Of a stretch of 45,673 bases of DNA, positions 33,104 to 43,757 are shown one piece after another. Origin of the DNA: Verrucomicrobium sp. (lineage in GTDB: Bacteria; Verrucomicrobiota; Verrucomicrobiia; Methylacidiphilales; UBA1321); the NCBI GenBank assembly GCA_017849585.1, contig JAFIGT010000006.1:1-45673 (forward strand), given 5' to 3'. Both the position numbers and the translations under genes were made by a program. Each line of letters begins with the position of its first letter. Position 1 is the first letter of the stretch. The notes under the pieces were generated by a model. That model saw only the letters and a list, made by a program, of their open reading frames with translations, was not told the DNA's origin and ran no database searches.

Positions 33104-33288
33104 AAAACGTGTGAAGGTATAGCGTTAACGAAATTCCGACAGTAACGCAATGCTGCAAGTAATTGGCCCGTGACAGGTTGCGCCATTTTGACTCTTTTAC
33201 AGGAGGCATCGGGACAGAATTTTACGATTGCAATCGCCTGCTTTTTACGTAAACCGATGATTCCCAAAATATAAGATTTTTCCTGCAT

Positions 33289-33304
33289 TTGGCATTCTTT
33301 TTGC
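33289..33304 (+). promoter_or_regulatory. Sigma-54-type -24/-12 promoter
   Basis: TTGGCATTCTTTTTGC contains the GG (33291-33292) and GC (33303-33304) doublets exactly ten bases apart, as in the consensus TGGCAC-N5-TTGC. The predicted transcription start is near 33316, giving a leader of about 24 bases before the ATG at 33340. A possible sigma-70 -10 (TATCAT, 33306-33311) has no good -35. Confidence 0.5.
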
Positions 33305-33339
33305 CTATCATGGAAGTGAATCTGTAATAAAAGAAGACT

Positions 33340-33528
33340 ATGAGTGAGAATGCCTGCCCCTGCGGAAAAGACAGTAAAACATGCCCGGCCGTGTCCAAAG
33401 GCCAAAACGGCAAGGGGGATTCACCCCGTAACGTCAGCCTGAAATTCCGCAAGAATTACGATCACATCGCCTGGAGCTCCAAGACGAAGAAGTCCAAGCC
33501 GGGCGAGAAGTTCGTTAAAGTGTATTGA
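33340..33528 (+). CDS. Small cysteine-containing protein, 62 residues
   Basis: The product begins MSENACPCGKDSKTCPAV, with three cysteines in the first 15 residues. It continues as a Lys/Gly/Ser-rich polar chain ending KFVKVY. The Cys-x-Cys plus Cys pattern could bind zinc or a cluster, but three cysteines alone are not diagnostic and no family is recognised. It stands alone: the gene to the right converges on it and the promoter region to the left looks sigma-54-like. The coding call rests on that promoter, a plausible start and a composition unlike a random frame. Confidence 0.6.
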   Translation: MSENACPCGKDSKTCPAVSKGQNGKGDSPRNVSLKFRKNYDHIAWSSKTKKSKPGEKFVKVY

Positions 33529-33620
33529 TTCGGTCCCGAAGCGGGAAAGGGAATGGGAGACAATCCGCCGATTGAAACCGATTAGCCGCTGTTGTCGATC
33601 ATCGGTCTTTTCGAGCGGAC

Positions 33621-35126
33621 TCACCACGGCCTGAACTCTTTCCCGTTCTTCGGTTGCTGGTAGCGAATATCCACCAGCGTCAGCCCCGGCTGCAACGCCT
33701 TCGGTTGATGCGACGGCAGGAAAAGTTCCACCCGGCCCTCGCGAAAAAGTTGCCGGTAAAACTCCCGGCGACGTTCGAAATCGGCCTGCGCGAATTGCGC
33801 CACAGAGTCATCTAGAAACCGGTGATTCACATCGAATGAAACCAGCACGTGCGTCACGCCGTGACGCCGCAGTTCGTCCAGCGAACCCAAGTCCGCCACG
33901 AACCAGCTCGACAGAGAGCGCCCCGTCCGCGGCTCCACATCCACCCGCGCCCACTCATCCTGCGCGAGTACCAGAGTCCCGCGATAATGCTGCGCCAAAT
34001 GTTCCCGCACCACCGCGCGACTATCGAAACGAAACCCCCACGCCCGACGAGCCGCTTCGGGCTCCGCGCGCCACACCAGCCACGCCGCCACAATCACCGC
34101 CCCGGCTTGCGGCAACCACGTCAGCCACCGACGGGACCCACTCCTCGGCCACGGCAACGCGGCACCTGTCACCACCACGAAAGACATCAAATAGAAAATC
34201 GGTAATTCGTAACGGTCCGAGTACTTCGCCGTCCACGACAGCGCAATCAGCAGGATCACCGACGAACTCAACATCCACAAACTGCCCGGCGGCCGTCGCT
34301 CGCGCCCAGCCAGCACAAATCCCAGACATCCCAGCGCCAGTAACAGCCACGGAATCGATTGCCCCAGTTCGCGCCAGTACAGCGCATGCGGTATGGCATG
34401 GCCCGAGCCATAATCGCCCGCCAGCAGCAGCGTCACCTCCAGCGTCCCCGCCTCGCGCGCGACGTTCCAGTTCTGCAGCACGGGCCAGTAAATCCCCACC
34501 ACGAGCACGCCAAACAATCCCACAATCCACGCCAGCACGGTGCGACATTCGCGCCAACTCCACACCACGGCCTGTCCGCCCAGGAGCATCACCCAAAACC
34601 AACCGACGTACTTGCTCCCGGCCAGCAATGCCAGCGCCACGCCGAGCAGCACCGCACGGCGGCGGCCCGATTCCGCGCCGAAAAACGCCAGCGCCCAGAA
34701 CGACGCCGACAGTCCGAGCAGCAGCAGCGTATCTTCCTTGAAATAATGCCCGATCTCGTACAGATCCGGTTGCACCAGCAGCACCGCCCCCAGCGCCACA
34801 CCCGTGATCGTTCCTGCCCACACGACGGCCAGATCGACCAGCAGAGCGTTCGCCAGCGCGAGATAAAGAGCCGACAAGGTGCGCCCCACCTGCACGACTG
34901 CCTGCGGGTCGGCATTGCGTCCGGTCAATCGCGCCACGCCATCGGCGAGAGTCAGCATCAACGGCGGATGATTGAAATTGCGCCGCGCATCCGTCACCTG
35001 CGAGACCTTCGAGGACTCGTCGTTGTGGTAAAGCCACGAAAAATGATTATCGCGCGTGTAGAGTTGCAGCGACAGCGCCAGCACCACCGCGAACAGCAAC
35101 ACCCTCGGCAGACGACCTCCGTTCAC
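33621..35126 (-). CDS. GT39-like (PMT/ArnT-type) membrane glycosyltransferase
   Basis: The 501-residue protein has about ten hydrophobic segments. Near the N terminus is NHFSWLYHNDESSKV, an acidic Asp-Glu pair in the first outer loop as in dolichyl-phosphate mannosyltransferase-type enzymes. ARRNFNHPPLMLTL follows. A soluble C-terminal portion (about residues 345-501) has GTLVLAQDEWARVDVEP and later strands. The family moves a sugar from a lipid carrier; donor and acceptor are unknown. The start is taken as GTG 35126 because it shares GTGA with the upstream gene's stop. An ATG at 35165 would overlap that gene by 43 bases. Confidence 0.75.
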   Translation of the reverse strand: MNGGRLPRVLLFAVVLALSLQLYTRDNHFSWLYHNDESSKVSQVTDARRNFNHPPLMLTLADGVARLTGRNADPQAVVQVGRTLSALYLALANALLVDLAVVWAGTITGVALGAVLLVQPDLYEIGHYFKEDTLLLLGLSASFWALAFFGAESGRRRAVLLGVALALLAGSKYVGWFWVMLLGGQAVVWSWRECRTVLAWIVGLFGVLVVGIYWPVLQNWNVAREAGTLEVTLLLAGDYGSGHAIPHALYWRELGQSIPWLLLALGCLGFVLAGRERRPPGSLWMLSSSVILLIALSWTAKYSDRYELPIFYLMSFVVVTGAALPWPRSGSRRWLTWLPQAGAVIVAAWLVWRAEPEAARRAWGFRFDSRAVVREHLAQHYRGTLVLAQDEWARVDVEPRTGRSLSSWFVADLGSLDELRRHGVTHVLVSFDVNHRFLDDSVAQFAQADFERRREFYRQLFREGRVELFLPSHQPKALQPGLTLVDIRYQQPKNGKEFRPW

Positions 35127-36307
35127 GCACAGCCTCCCGCCGCTGCGCCAGACGCCCACGCCCATTGAAAATTAAACCCGCCGAGATGGCCCGTCACATC
35201 CACCACCTCGCCGACGAAAAAAAGTCCCGGCACGCGCTTCGCTTCCATCGTCTTCGACGACAGCTCGCCCGTGTCCACCCCGCCGAGCGTCACCTCCGCC
35301 TTCGAGTAACCCTCCGTGCCTGCCGGATAAATCTCCCAGCGATGCAATGTCTGCGCGATCTCGCGGAGTTTCTTGATCGCGAACTGATTGATCGGCTTCG
35401 ACGGACAATCCCGCGCACACCATGCCTGCACGAAACGCTTTGGCAAGCGCTGGCTCAATACATTCATCAACTCCGTGCGCTCCGGTTGCTTCGACACCAG
35501 CCACTCCTCGAGTTTTTCGTCTGGCGATAAATCAATCGTCAATGGCTGCCCCTCTTTCCAATACGACGAAATCTGCAGGATGGCCGGACCGCTCAGTCCG
35601 CGATGGGTGAATAAAATATTCTCGCGAAAACGACGTCCCGCGCACGACACCACCACGTCCATCGAAATGCCGCTCAGCTCGCCATACGCATTCACATCGC
35701 GCGGCGAAAAAGTCAACGGCACGAGACCCGGCCGCACCTCGGTCACATTCAGCCCGAAACTCTTCGCGATCCGGTAGCCGATGTCATTTGCCCCGAGTTT
35801 CGGGAATGAGAGTCCTCCTGTCGCCACCACGACCGACTCGCACGACATCGGTCCTTTGTCCGTCTGCACGATCAACCGCGCCGATCCCTCCCCCGCCGGA
35901 GCGGCTTCCACGCCGGTCACTTTGGTATTCACCAAAATCTCCACCCCGGCCTCGGCACAATCCTGCAGGAGCAACCCCGTGATCTGCCGCGAGCTTTCAT
36001 CGCAAAACAGCTGGCCAAGTTTCTTCTCGTGATAGGAAATCCCGTGTTGCTCCACCCAGTCGATGAACTGCTGCGGCTTGAAGCGCGCCAAGGCCGACTT
36101 GCAGAAATCGGGGTTACCGGAAAGGTAGTTATCCGGCGTTGCCAGATAGTTCGTGAAATTGCAGCGTCCGCCGCCCGAAATCAGGATTTTGTTCCCAACG
36201 CGGCCATTATGTTCCAGCACGAGTACGCGCCGTCCCCGGCGCGCCGCTGTCACGGCCGTCATCAACCCCGCCGCACCCGCGCCGATAATGATCACCTCGG
36301 AATTCAC
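35123..36307 (-). CDS. BaiN/HI0933-family flavoprotein (FAD/NAD(P)-dependent oxidoreductase)
   Basis: The 394-residue protein starts with a dinucleotide-binding motif VIIIGAGAAGLMTAV. It has the family stretch NGRVGNKILISGGGRCNFTN, FCDESSRQITGLLLQ, VVVATGGLSFPKLGA and a C-terminal FVGEVVDVTGHLGGFNFQWAWASG. The family binds FAD; one characterised group (BaiN) reduces bile-acid intermediates, but most members have unknown substrates. The start is GTG at 36307. On the minus strand TTTTCA-17-TATCAA lies nine bases upstream, so its message may have almost no leader. Confidence 0.9.
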   Translation of the reverse strand: MNSEVIIIGAGAAGLMTAVTAARRGRRVLVLEHNGRVGNKILISGGGRCNFTNYLATPDNYLSGNPDFCKSALARFKPQQFIDWVEQHGISYHEKKLGQLFCDESSRQITGLLLQDCAEAGVEILVNTKVTGVEAAPAGEGSARLIVQTDKGPMSCESVVVATGGLSFPKLGANDIGYRIAKSFGLNVTEVRPGLVPLTFSPRDVNAYGELSGISMDVVVSCAGRRFRENILFTHRGLSGPAILQISSYWKEGQPLTIDLSPDEKLEEWLVSKQPERTELMNVLSQRLPKRFVQAWCARDCPSKPINQFAIKKLREIAQTLHRWEIYPAGTEGYSKAEVTLGGVDTGELSSKTMEAKRVPGLFFVGEVVDVTGHLGGFNFQWAWASGAAAGGCA

Positions 36308-36425
36308 AGGAAGTCATTGATACGGAAAGACGAGCCAAATGAAAAGGGGAACGTCACCCGGAACCGCCCTCTCCTTTCCTGCGGTCTCCAATGCGAGCAT
36401 TACGCCGCAAACGACGCCCAAGAGA

Positions 36426-36454
36426 TTGACATCTTTTCGCGCATTGCGTTGAAT
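36426..36454 (+). promoter_or_regulatory. Consensus promoter for the heptose/Kdo/Lpt operon, predicting a leaderless start
   Basis: TTGACA (36426-36431) is a perfect -35, followed by a 17-base spacer and TTGAAT (36449-36454). Only five bases separate the -10 box from the ATG at 36460, so transcription should begin at about the first base of the start codon. Confidence 0.6.
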
Positions 36455-36459
36455 GTTCC

Positions 36460-37446
36460 ATGCCTTTGTCCTCGAATCGGTTGAATGAATTGACCAGCGC
36501 CTTTGCCGCGCAAAAGATCCTCGTCATTGGCGACCTGATGCTCGATGAGTTCATCTGGGGCAAAGTCTCCCGGATCTCCCCTGAAGCCCCCGTTCCGGTC
36601 GTCGATGTCCAGCGCTCCGAATTTTATCCCGGTGGTGCCGCCAACGTCGTCCGTAATCTCTGCGCCTTCACCCGTCACTCCAGCATGGCAGGCGTGATCG
36701 GACAGGACAGCGCCGGAGAGAGAATCCTCAATCTCCTCAAGGAGGACGGGGCTTCCGTCAGCGCCGTACTCCAGAGTGCCTCCCGCCCCACCACGCTCAA
36801 GACCCGCATCATCGCCCGCCAGCAACAGGTCGTCCGCGTCGACCGCGAGACCAAGGAAAAGCTCGCCGATGCCGATCACCAATGGCTCATCGACCAGATT
36901 GCCGCACTCGTCGGCCAGCACGACGCGATCATCATCGAGGACTACGCCAAAGGACTCGTCGACCAGCGACTCGTCACCCGCGTGATTGAGGAAGCCCGCA
37001 AGCAAAAGAAGATCATCGCCATCGACCCCAATCCCCACAATGCGCTCGACTTCACCGGCGCCTCCGCCATCAAGCCGAACCGCAGCGAAGCGTTCCAGAT
37101 GGCGGGACTCGAATTCAGCGAAACGCGTGACGATCTGATGCGCGCCGCCGAAATCCTGCAAAACAAGTGGGACCCGCAATACCTCTTCATCACTCTGAGC
37201 GAAGAAGGCGTCCTCCTCCTCGAAAAAGGAGCCCAGCCCTACCACACGCCGACCCGCGCGCAGCAGGTCTACGACGTCTCCGGCGCGGGCGACACCTCCA
37301 TCGCCGTCTTCACCCTCGCCCTCGCGGCGGGAGCCACCGGCCCCGAGGCGACCGACCTCGCCAACCATGCCGCCGGCGTGGTCGTCGGCAAACTTGGCAC
37401 CGCCACGCTGACGTTGGAAGAACTCCGCGCCAGCTTTAATCTTTAA
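36460..37446 (+). CDS. hldA: D-glycero-beta-D-manno-heptose-7-phosphate kinase (HldE N-terminal/RfaE-type)
   Basis: The 328-residue PfkB-family kinase matches the kinase half of HldE. It has ILVIGDLMLDEFIWGKVSRIS, PEAPVPVVDV, GGAANVVRNL, and the catalytic GAGDT in YDVSGAGDTSIAVF. It would phosphorylate heptose 7-phosphate at C1. The cytidylyl/adenylyl-transferase half of HldE is absent, so a separate HldC-type enzyme must exist elsewhere. It begins an eight-gene plus-strand set for LPS core synthesis and export. Confidence 0.9.
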   Translation: MPLSSNRLNELTSAFAAQKILVIGDLMLDEFIWGKVSRISPEAPVPVVDVQRSEFYPGGAANVVRNLCAFTRHSSMAGVIGQDSAGERILNLLKEDGASVSAVLQSASRPTTLKTRIIARQQQVVRVDRETKEKLADADHQWLIDQIAALVGQHDAIIIEDYAKGLVDQRLVTRVIEEARKQKKIIAIDPNPHNALDFTGASAIKPNRSEAFQMAGLEFSETRDDLMRAAEILQNKWDPQYLFITLSEEGVLLLEKGAQPYHTPTRAQQVYDVSGAGDTSIAVFTLALAAGATGPEATDLANHAAGVVVGKLGTATLTLEELRASFNL

Positions 37447-37452
37447 TTTTTT

Positions 37453-37998
37453 ATGAGTAAACCAGCCGTTTTTTTTGATCGGGACGATACCCTGATGCGC
37501 AATGTGCCGTATCTCGGCGATCCGTCCAAAGTGCAAATCTTCCCCGGCACCGCCGATGCCCTGGACAAGTTAACCCACGCCGGGTTCGCCCTCGTGATTG
37601 TCAGTAACCAATCCGGCGTCGGCCGTGGTTTGATTACCATCCAGCAAGTCGCCCTCGTCACCGAGGAAATGCAGCGCCAGCTCGGCGACTCCTACTTCAC
37701 CGGCATCTACAACTGCTACGCCGCCCCAGGCCAACCCGGCGACGACAACCGCAAGCCGAGCCCCGTGCTCCTGCAACAGGCCGCCGTCGCGCACGATCTC
37801 GACCTCGCGAAATCCTACATGGTGGGCGACCGCCTCTCCGACGTCCTCTGCGGCAAGAACGCCGGATGCAAATCCGTCCTCGTCCTCACCGGTCCTAGCT
37901 CCCCCGAACGCGAAGTGGCCCGCAACGAAGCCCACTATGTCGCCGCCGACTTGATCGAGGCCGCCGAGTGGATCGTGATCGACTCGAAGCGAAAGTAG
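37453..37998 (+). CDS. gmhB: GmhB-like HAD phosphatase (heptose 1,7-bisphosphate 7-phosphatase)
   Basis: The 181-residue HAD protein has the nucleophile motif FFDRDDT, the second motif IVSNQSGVGRG and the acidic motif MVGDRLSDVLCGKNAG. These match histidinol-phosphate/heptose-bisphosphate phosphatases. Following a heptose kinase by six bases, it most likely removes the C7 phosphate. The usual zinc loop (CxH...CxCRKP) is replaced by CYAAPGQPGDDNRKP, with only one cysteine, so this version probably has no zinc. Confidence 0.85.
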   Translation: MSKPAVFFDRDDTLMRNVPYLGDPSKVQIFPGTADALDKLTHAGFALVIVSNQSGVGRGLITIQQVALVTEEMQRQLGDSYFTGIYNCYAAPGQPGDDNRKPSPVLLQQAAVAHDLDLAKSYMVGDRLSDVLCGKNAGCKSVLVLTGPSSPEREVARNEAHYVAADLIEAAEWIVIDSKRK

Positions 37999-38002
37999 TT
38001 TC

Positions 38003-38737
38003 ATGCACAAAGCCGTCATCGTCATTCCCGCACGCTACGCCTCGTCCCGGTTTCCCGGCAAGCCGCTCGTCCCCATCCTCGGCAAACCGATGATCCAGTG
38101 GGTGTGGGAAGCCGCCAGCCGCAGCAAGCAAGCCTCCAAGGTTCTCGTCGCCACGGACGACGCCCGCATCGCCGACGTCGTCGCCAATTTCGGCGGCACC
38201 GCCGTCATGACCAAGGCCACCCACCGCTCCGGCACCGACCGCATGGCCGAGGTAGCCCGCAAGCATCCCGCCCGGATGTACGTGAACGTGCAGGGCGACG
38301 AACCGCTCCTCACGCCAAAGGCGGTGGACGACCTCATCGCCGGCATGGGCAATGCCCCCATGGGCACACTCGCCCACCCCATCGAAGCCGAGTCGGAATG
38401 GCGCAGTCCCGAAGTCTGCAAGGTGGTCATTGACGTCGACGGCTACGCGCTCTACTTTTCCCGGTCCCCCTTGCCCTTCCAACGCCAGTACGATCCGGCG
38501 GTGCGGGCTTGGCGGCATGTCGGCATCTACGCCTTTAAAGCGGAGGCGCTCAAACGATTTGTGGGCTGGAAACCCAGTCCGTTGGAAAAGGCGGAGAGTT
38601 TGGAACAATTGCGCGCCTTGGAACACGGAATGAAAATCAAGGTATTGCCGACGAAATTTCGTTGCGCCGGAGTCGATACCTCCGCAGATTTGACCAAAGT
38701 GGAAAGCCTGTTGGCTGCGGCCAGGAAAAGACGATAG
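38003..38737 (+). CDS. kdsB: 3-deoxy-manno-octulosonate cytidylyltransferase (CMP-Kdo synthetase)
   Basis: The 244-residue protein starts VIVIPARYASSRFPGKPLVP, the nucleotidyltransferase loop, with YVNVQGDEPLL for metal and CTP binding and YALYFSRSPLPF later. KdsB activates Kdo with CTP in the cytoplasm. It lies five bases after gmhB and 27 bases before pyrG, whose product makes CTP, a pairing that couples substrate supply to Kdo activation. Confidence 0.95.
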   Translation: MHKAVIVIPARYASSRFPGKPLVPILGKPMIQWVWEAASRSKQASKVLVATDDARIADVVANFGGTAVMTKATHRSGTDRMAEVARKHPARMYVNVQGDEPLLTPKAVDDLIAGMGNAPMGTLAHPIEAESEWRSPEVCKVVIDVDGYALYFSRSPLPFQRQYDPAVRAWRHVGIYAFKAEALKRFVGWKPSPLEKAESLEQLRALEHGMKIKVLPTKFRCAGVDTSADLTKVESLLAAARKRR

Positions 38738-38752
38738 CAGGCCACTTAGTAA

Positions 38753-41139
<2,387 letters not shown>

Positions 41140-41156
<17 letters not shown>

Positions 41157-41751
41157 GAGAACCCTGATCCTCAGTGTTTCCGCCCTGCTGGCAGGCGCGG
41201 CGGTTTCGTCGGCGCAACAGCCGACGCCGGAACCCGCCAAAAGCCCCACCAGCAACATGACCCAGGGGCAGGTGACCAAAGGGTTCACCCTGCCGCAGTA
41301 CACCGATGGCAAGCTCACCGCCATGATTAATGGCGGCGAAGCCCGCGTCATCAGCGTCAACCGCACCGAGATCACCGCCTTGCGCGTCGATCTTTACGAG
41401 GACGGCAAAGTCGCCACCACCATCACCTCCCCCAAGAGTGATTACTGGAATGGGGACAACAAAATGCGCACCCGCTTCGGCGTGGAAATCGTCCGCCCCG
41501 ACATGACCGTCACCGCCCAGACCATGGAATGGGAAATCAAGGAACAACGCGGCGTCCTGCGCCAGAACGTCAAGGTGGTCCTCAATAATCTCGATCTCGC
41601 CAAGCCCGCCGAAACGCCGAATCCCGCTGCCTCCGCGCCGCTCGGCGTTCCTGCCCCCGGCACCGAACCGCTGACCACCACGGAAAGCTCCCCACTCCAA
41701 TTGCAACAGTCTCCCGCTTCTTCCACACCCTCCACCCTCCTCCCTCAATGA
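41140..41751 (+). CDS. LptC-like periplasmic protein
   Basis: From ATG 41140 the 203-residue protein has an N-terminal hydrophobic helix (about residues 8-24) followed by a beta-rich region with [20 protein letters not shown] and [22 protein letters not shown], then a Pro/Ser/Thr-rich tail. LptC-type proteins bridge the LptBFG motor to LptA. Identity is inferred mostly from its place before lptA and lptB and the beta-jellyroll character. The start overlaps kdsA by 17 bases; the stop overlaps lptA by four. Confidence 0.7.
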
Positions 41752-42242
41752 AACAGACCCTCCTCCTGCTGGCCCTCGTGACTTGGAGCCTCTCACCGTT
41801 GCACGCGCAAACCGCGGCCAAACCGGCGGCCGATGCCAAGACCTCCACACCCACCGTGGTCACCTCCGACGTGTTCAAGATGGACATGCCCGGCCATCAA
41901 GGTCTCTTCACCGGCAACGTCGTCGTCACCGCGACCGATTTCAAACTCAAGGCCCGCGAAATGCAGGTCTTCTTCGACGACAACAACAAGATCAAACGCA
42001 TGATCGCCCGCGGCAACGTGGAAATCGACGCCACCGACAAACAAACCAAGTCCGGCCAGGCGGAATACATCATCGCTGAAAACAAACTCATCCTCACCGA
42101 ATCGCCCCAGGTGCTGCAAAACCGCAATACCGTCACCGGCACGACCATCACCATCTACCGCGACACCAACCGCATGGATGTCGACGGTCGCAGCCGCGTT
42201 CTCCTCTACGAGAGCGGCCCCACCGAAGCGAATCCGAAATAA
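41748..42242 (+). CDS. lptA: LptA-like LPS-transport periplasmic protein (OstA-N domain)
   Basis: The 164-residue protein has a signal peptide ending at SPLHAQ. Its OstA-N repeat pattern includes FKMDMPGHQGLFTGNVVVTATDFKLKA, MIARGNVEIDATD and TKSGQAEYIIAENKLILTE. LptA forms the periplasmic bridge that carries LPS to the outer membrane. It shares ATGA with the LptC-like gene. The gap of 122 bases to lptB contains a separate promoter. Confidence 0.88.
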   Translation: MKQTLLLLALVTWSLSPLHAQTAAKPAADAKTSTPTVVTSDVFKMDMPGHQGLFTGNVVVTATDFKLKAREMQVFFDDNNKIKRMIARGNVEIDATDKQTKSGQAEYIIAENKLILTESPQVLQNRNTVTGTTITIYRDTNRMDVDGRSRVLLYESGPTEANPK

Positions 42243-42321
42243 AGTCGAATCGCAAAGCGCTCGCTTCCAATTCAAAAGCTTCTCAAGAGTCGTACCTCAG
42301 GATGTCCTTGCGTTTTGAGTT

Positions 42322-42351
42322 TTGACTTCCCCCTTGCGCCCAGCACACAAT
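42322..42351 (+). promoter_or_regulatory. Candidate internal promoter before lptB
   Basis: TTGACT (42322-42327), an 18-base spacer and CACAAT (42346-42351) lie 13 bases before the lptB ATG. It would give lptB some independence from the upstream Kdo genes. Confidence 0.45.
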
Positions 42352-42364
42352 CCCTTTCGTACCC

Positions 42365-43231
42365 ATGAGCACTCCTGACGAAACGCCCCAGACTCCGCCC
42401 GAGTACGTGGAACCCGCCGCCGAAGCACCGGCCGAGGAAGCCCTGCCCGAGGTCTTTGCTCAGGAAGCCGACCCTCAATATGAGGAACCCTCGGCCCATC
42501 TGCCCACCGAACCCCTCATCCGCACCGAAGGGCTGATCAAGGAATACGGCAAGCGCCGCGTCGTCAATGGCGTCCACATCGAAGTCCGCGCCGGCGAAGT
42601 CGTCGGCCTGCTCGGCCCCAACGGTGCCGGCAAGACCACCACCTTCTACATGATCGTCGGCCTCATCAAGCCCACCGGCGGGCACGTCTACCTCGCCAAC
42701 GAGGACGTCACCGACATGCCCATGTACCGCCGCGCCCGGCTCGGCATCGGCTACCTCCCACAGGAGGAATCCATTTTCCGCAAGCTCACCGTCGAGGAAA
42801 ACCTCATGGCCATCCTCGAGACGCTGCCCTACACCCACGACGAACGCATGGCCCGCTGCAACGAACTCCTCGCCGACTTCGGCCTCGAGCATGTCCGCCA
42901 CAACATCGCCATCACCTGCTCCGGCGGTGAAAAACGCCGCGTCTGTATCGCCCGCGCCCTCGTCACCTCCCCCTCGATCCTGCTCCTCGACGAACCCTTC
43001 AGCGGCGTCGACCCCATGGCCGTCTACGACATCCAGCAGATCATCCTCAGCCTGCGCGAACGCGGCATCGGCGTCCTCATCACCGACCACAACGTCCGCG
43101 AAACCCTCTCCGTCGTCGACCGCGCCTACCTCATCTGCGAAGGCCGCGTCGAAAGCCAGGGCGATAGCGACTTCCTCATCAACGACCCCGTCGCCCGCGA
43201 CCTCTATCTCGGCCCGCGATTCTCTCTTTGA
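42365..43231 (+). CDS. lptB: LptB LPS-export ABC ATPase with an acidic N-terminal extension
   Basis: The 288-residue ATPase has Walker A GPNGAGKTT (residues 84-92), the LptB-typical YLPQEESIFRKLTVEENL, the signature CSGGEKRRVCIARA and Walker B LLLDEPFSGVDP. The switch His is in ITDHNVRETL. Residues 1-49 form a Pro/Glu/Ala-rich acidic extension that E. coli LptB lacks. A start codon nearer the ATPase domain is possible, but the ATG at 42365 fits the promoter. LptB energises LPS extraction with LptFG, which are not in the window. Confidence 0.93.
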   Translation: MSTPDETPQTPPEYVEPAAEAPAEEALPEVFAQEADPQYEEPSAHLPTEPLIRTEGLIKEYGKRRVVNGVHIEVRAGEVVGLLGPNGAGKTTTFYMIVGLIKPTGGHVYLANEDVTDMPMYRRARLGIGYLPQEESIFRKLTVEENLMAILETLPYTHDERMARCNELLADFGLEHVRHNIAITCSGGEKRRVCIARALVTSPSILLLDEPFSGVDPMAVYDIQQIILSLRERGIGVLITDHNVRETLSVVDRAYLICEGRVESQGDSDFLINDPVARDLYLGPRFSL

Positions 43232-43253
43232 TTGAGCCTTGAGCTCAATCAAA
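43227..43253. terminator. Perfect hairpin over the lptB stop
   Basis: TTTGATTGAG and CTCAATCAAA form a 10-bp stem around a seven-base loop, overlapping the stop codon. It lacks a downstream U-tract on the plus strand, so termination is possible rather than certain. Confidence 0.5.
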
Positions 43254-43273
43254 AGTTCTAGGTACTCAGTTCT

Positions 43274-43327
43274 AAGCACGAAGTAAGGAGCTACCTCTCC
43301 CGCGCTAGCGTCCCCTACTTCGTACTT
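43274..43327. repeat. Imperfect inverted repeat 5' of leader-element copy 4
   Basis: AAGCACGAAGTAAGG (43274-43288) pairs with CCCTACTTCGTACTT (43313-43327) with two mismatches. It precedes copy 4 by 13 bases, as inverted repeats precede copies 1 and 2. Confidence 0.6.
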
Positions 43328-43340
43328 TTCCCCTGCCTGC

Positions 43341-43552
43341 GGCAAAAATCTCGCACACCTAGCTCACGTAGCAAACCTAAGCCTAACGCTTCGGCCCTTA
43401 CCCGTGCTTAAATACCCCCATGGCACCCGTCTTCCCCTTTCCCATTTCCAAACTGGAATGTGCAATCCCTCCTTCCCGCACCTCGCCACCTTCCACACCC
43501 TGTAGACGTTGGGAGCGCTTCGGAGCCGCGATTCAAAAAAAATTCACCCCAC
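43341..43552 (+). repeat. Dispersed leader element, copy 4, upstream of arc
   Basis: It starts GGCAAAAATCTCGCACACCTAG and keeps the box AGCTCACGTAGCAAACCTAA. It carries an ORF from ATG 43420 (50 residues, Ile-Ser-Lys at 9-11) and the conserved GTAGACGTTGGGAGCGCTTC, then an A-run. The palindrome of copies 2 and 3 is missing. The arc start is 206 bases further on. With the two hairpins it accounts for much of the 526-base gap; 43553-43720 is AT-richer and I see nothing further in it. Confidence 0.75.
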
Positions 43553-43722
43553 CCCATCCCTTTCGCACATGATAAACTTCACCCTCTCCGAATTGCAAAA
43601 CGCTCGGGAACTAATCCGTTTTCTCTAGCCAGAACCTTTTTTCTCCGCATCCACCCCAAAAAAAATTTGCGATTCCCTTCATCTCCGCGCGTTTATATTC
43701 CGATCTTTATATTAATTTCCAT

Positions 43723-43750
43723 TTGCACGCACAAAACTTGCTACTAGTTT
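43723..43750 (+). promoter_or_regulatory. Promoter close to the arc start codon
   Basis: TTGCAC (43723-43728), a 16-base spacer and TAGTTT (43745-43750) end seven bases before the ATG at 43758. GAGGT lies in those seven bases, so either the message is leaderless or a longer transcript uses GAGGT as ribosome site. Confidence 0.5.
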
Positions 43751-43757
43751 GAGGTGT

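Noticed and set aside
33104-33288. Possible cobalamin riboswitch or Fur box before the ABC importer
   Set aside because: I found neither the conserved B12-box nor a convincing Fur palindrome on the minus strand.
35165-35165. ATG start for the GT39-like gene
   Set aside because: It overlaps the upstream gene by 43 bases, whereas GTG 35126 gives a standard four-base GTGA junction.
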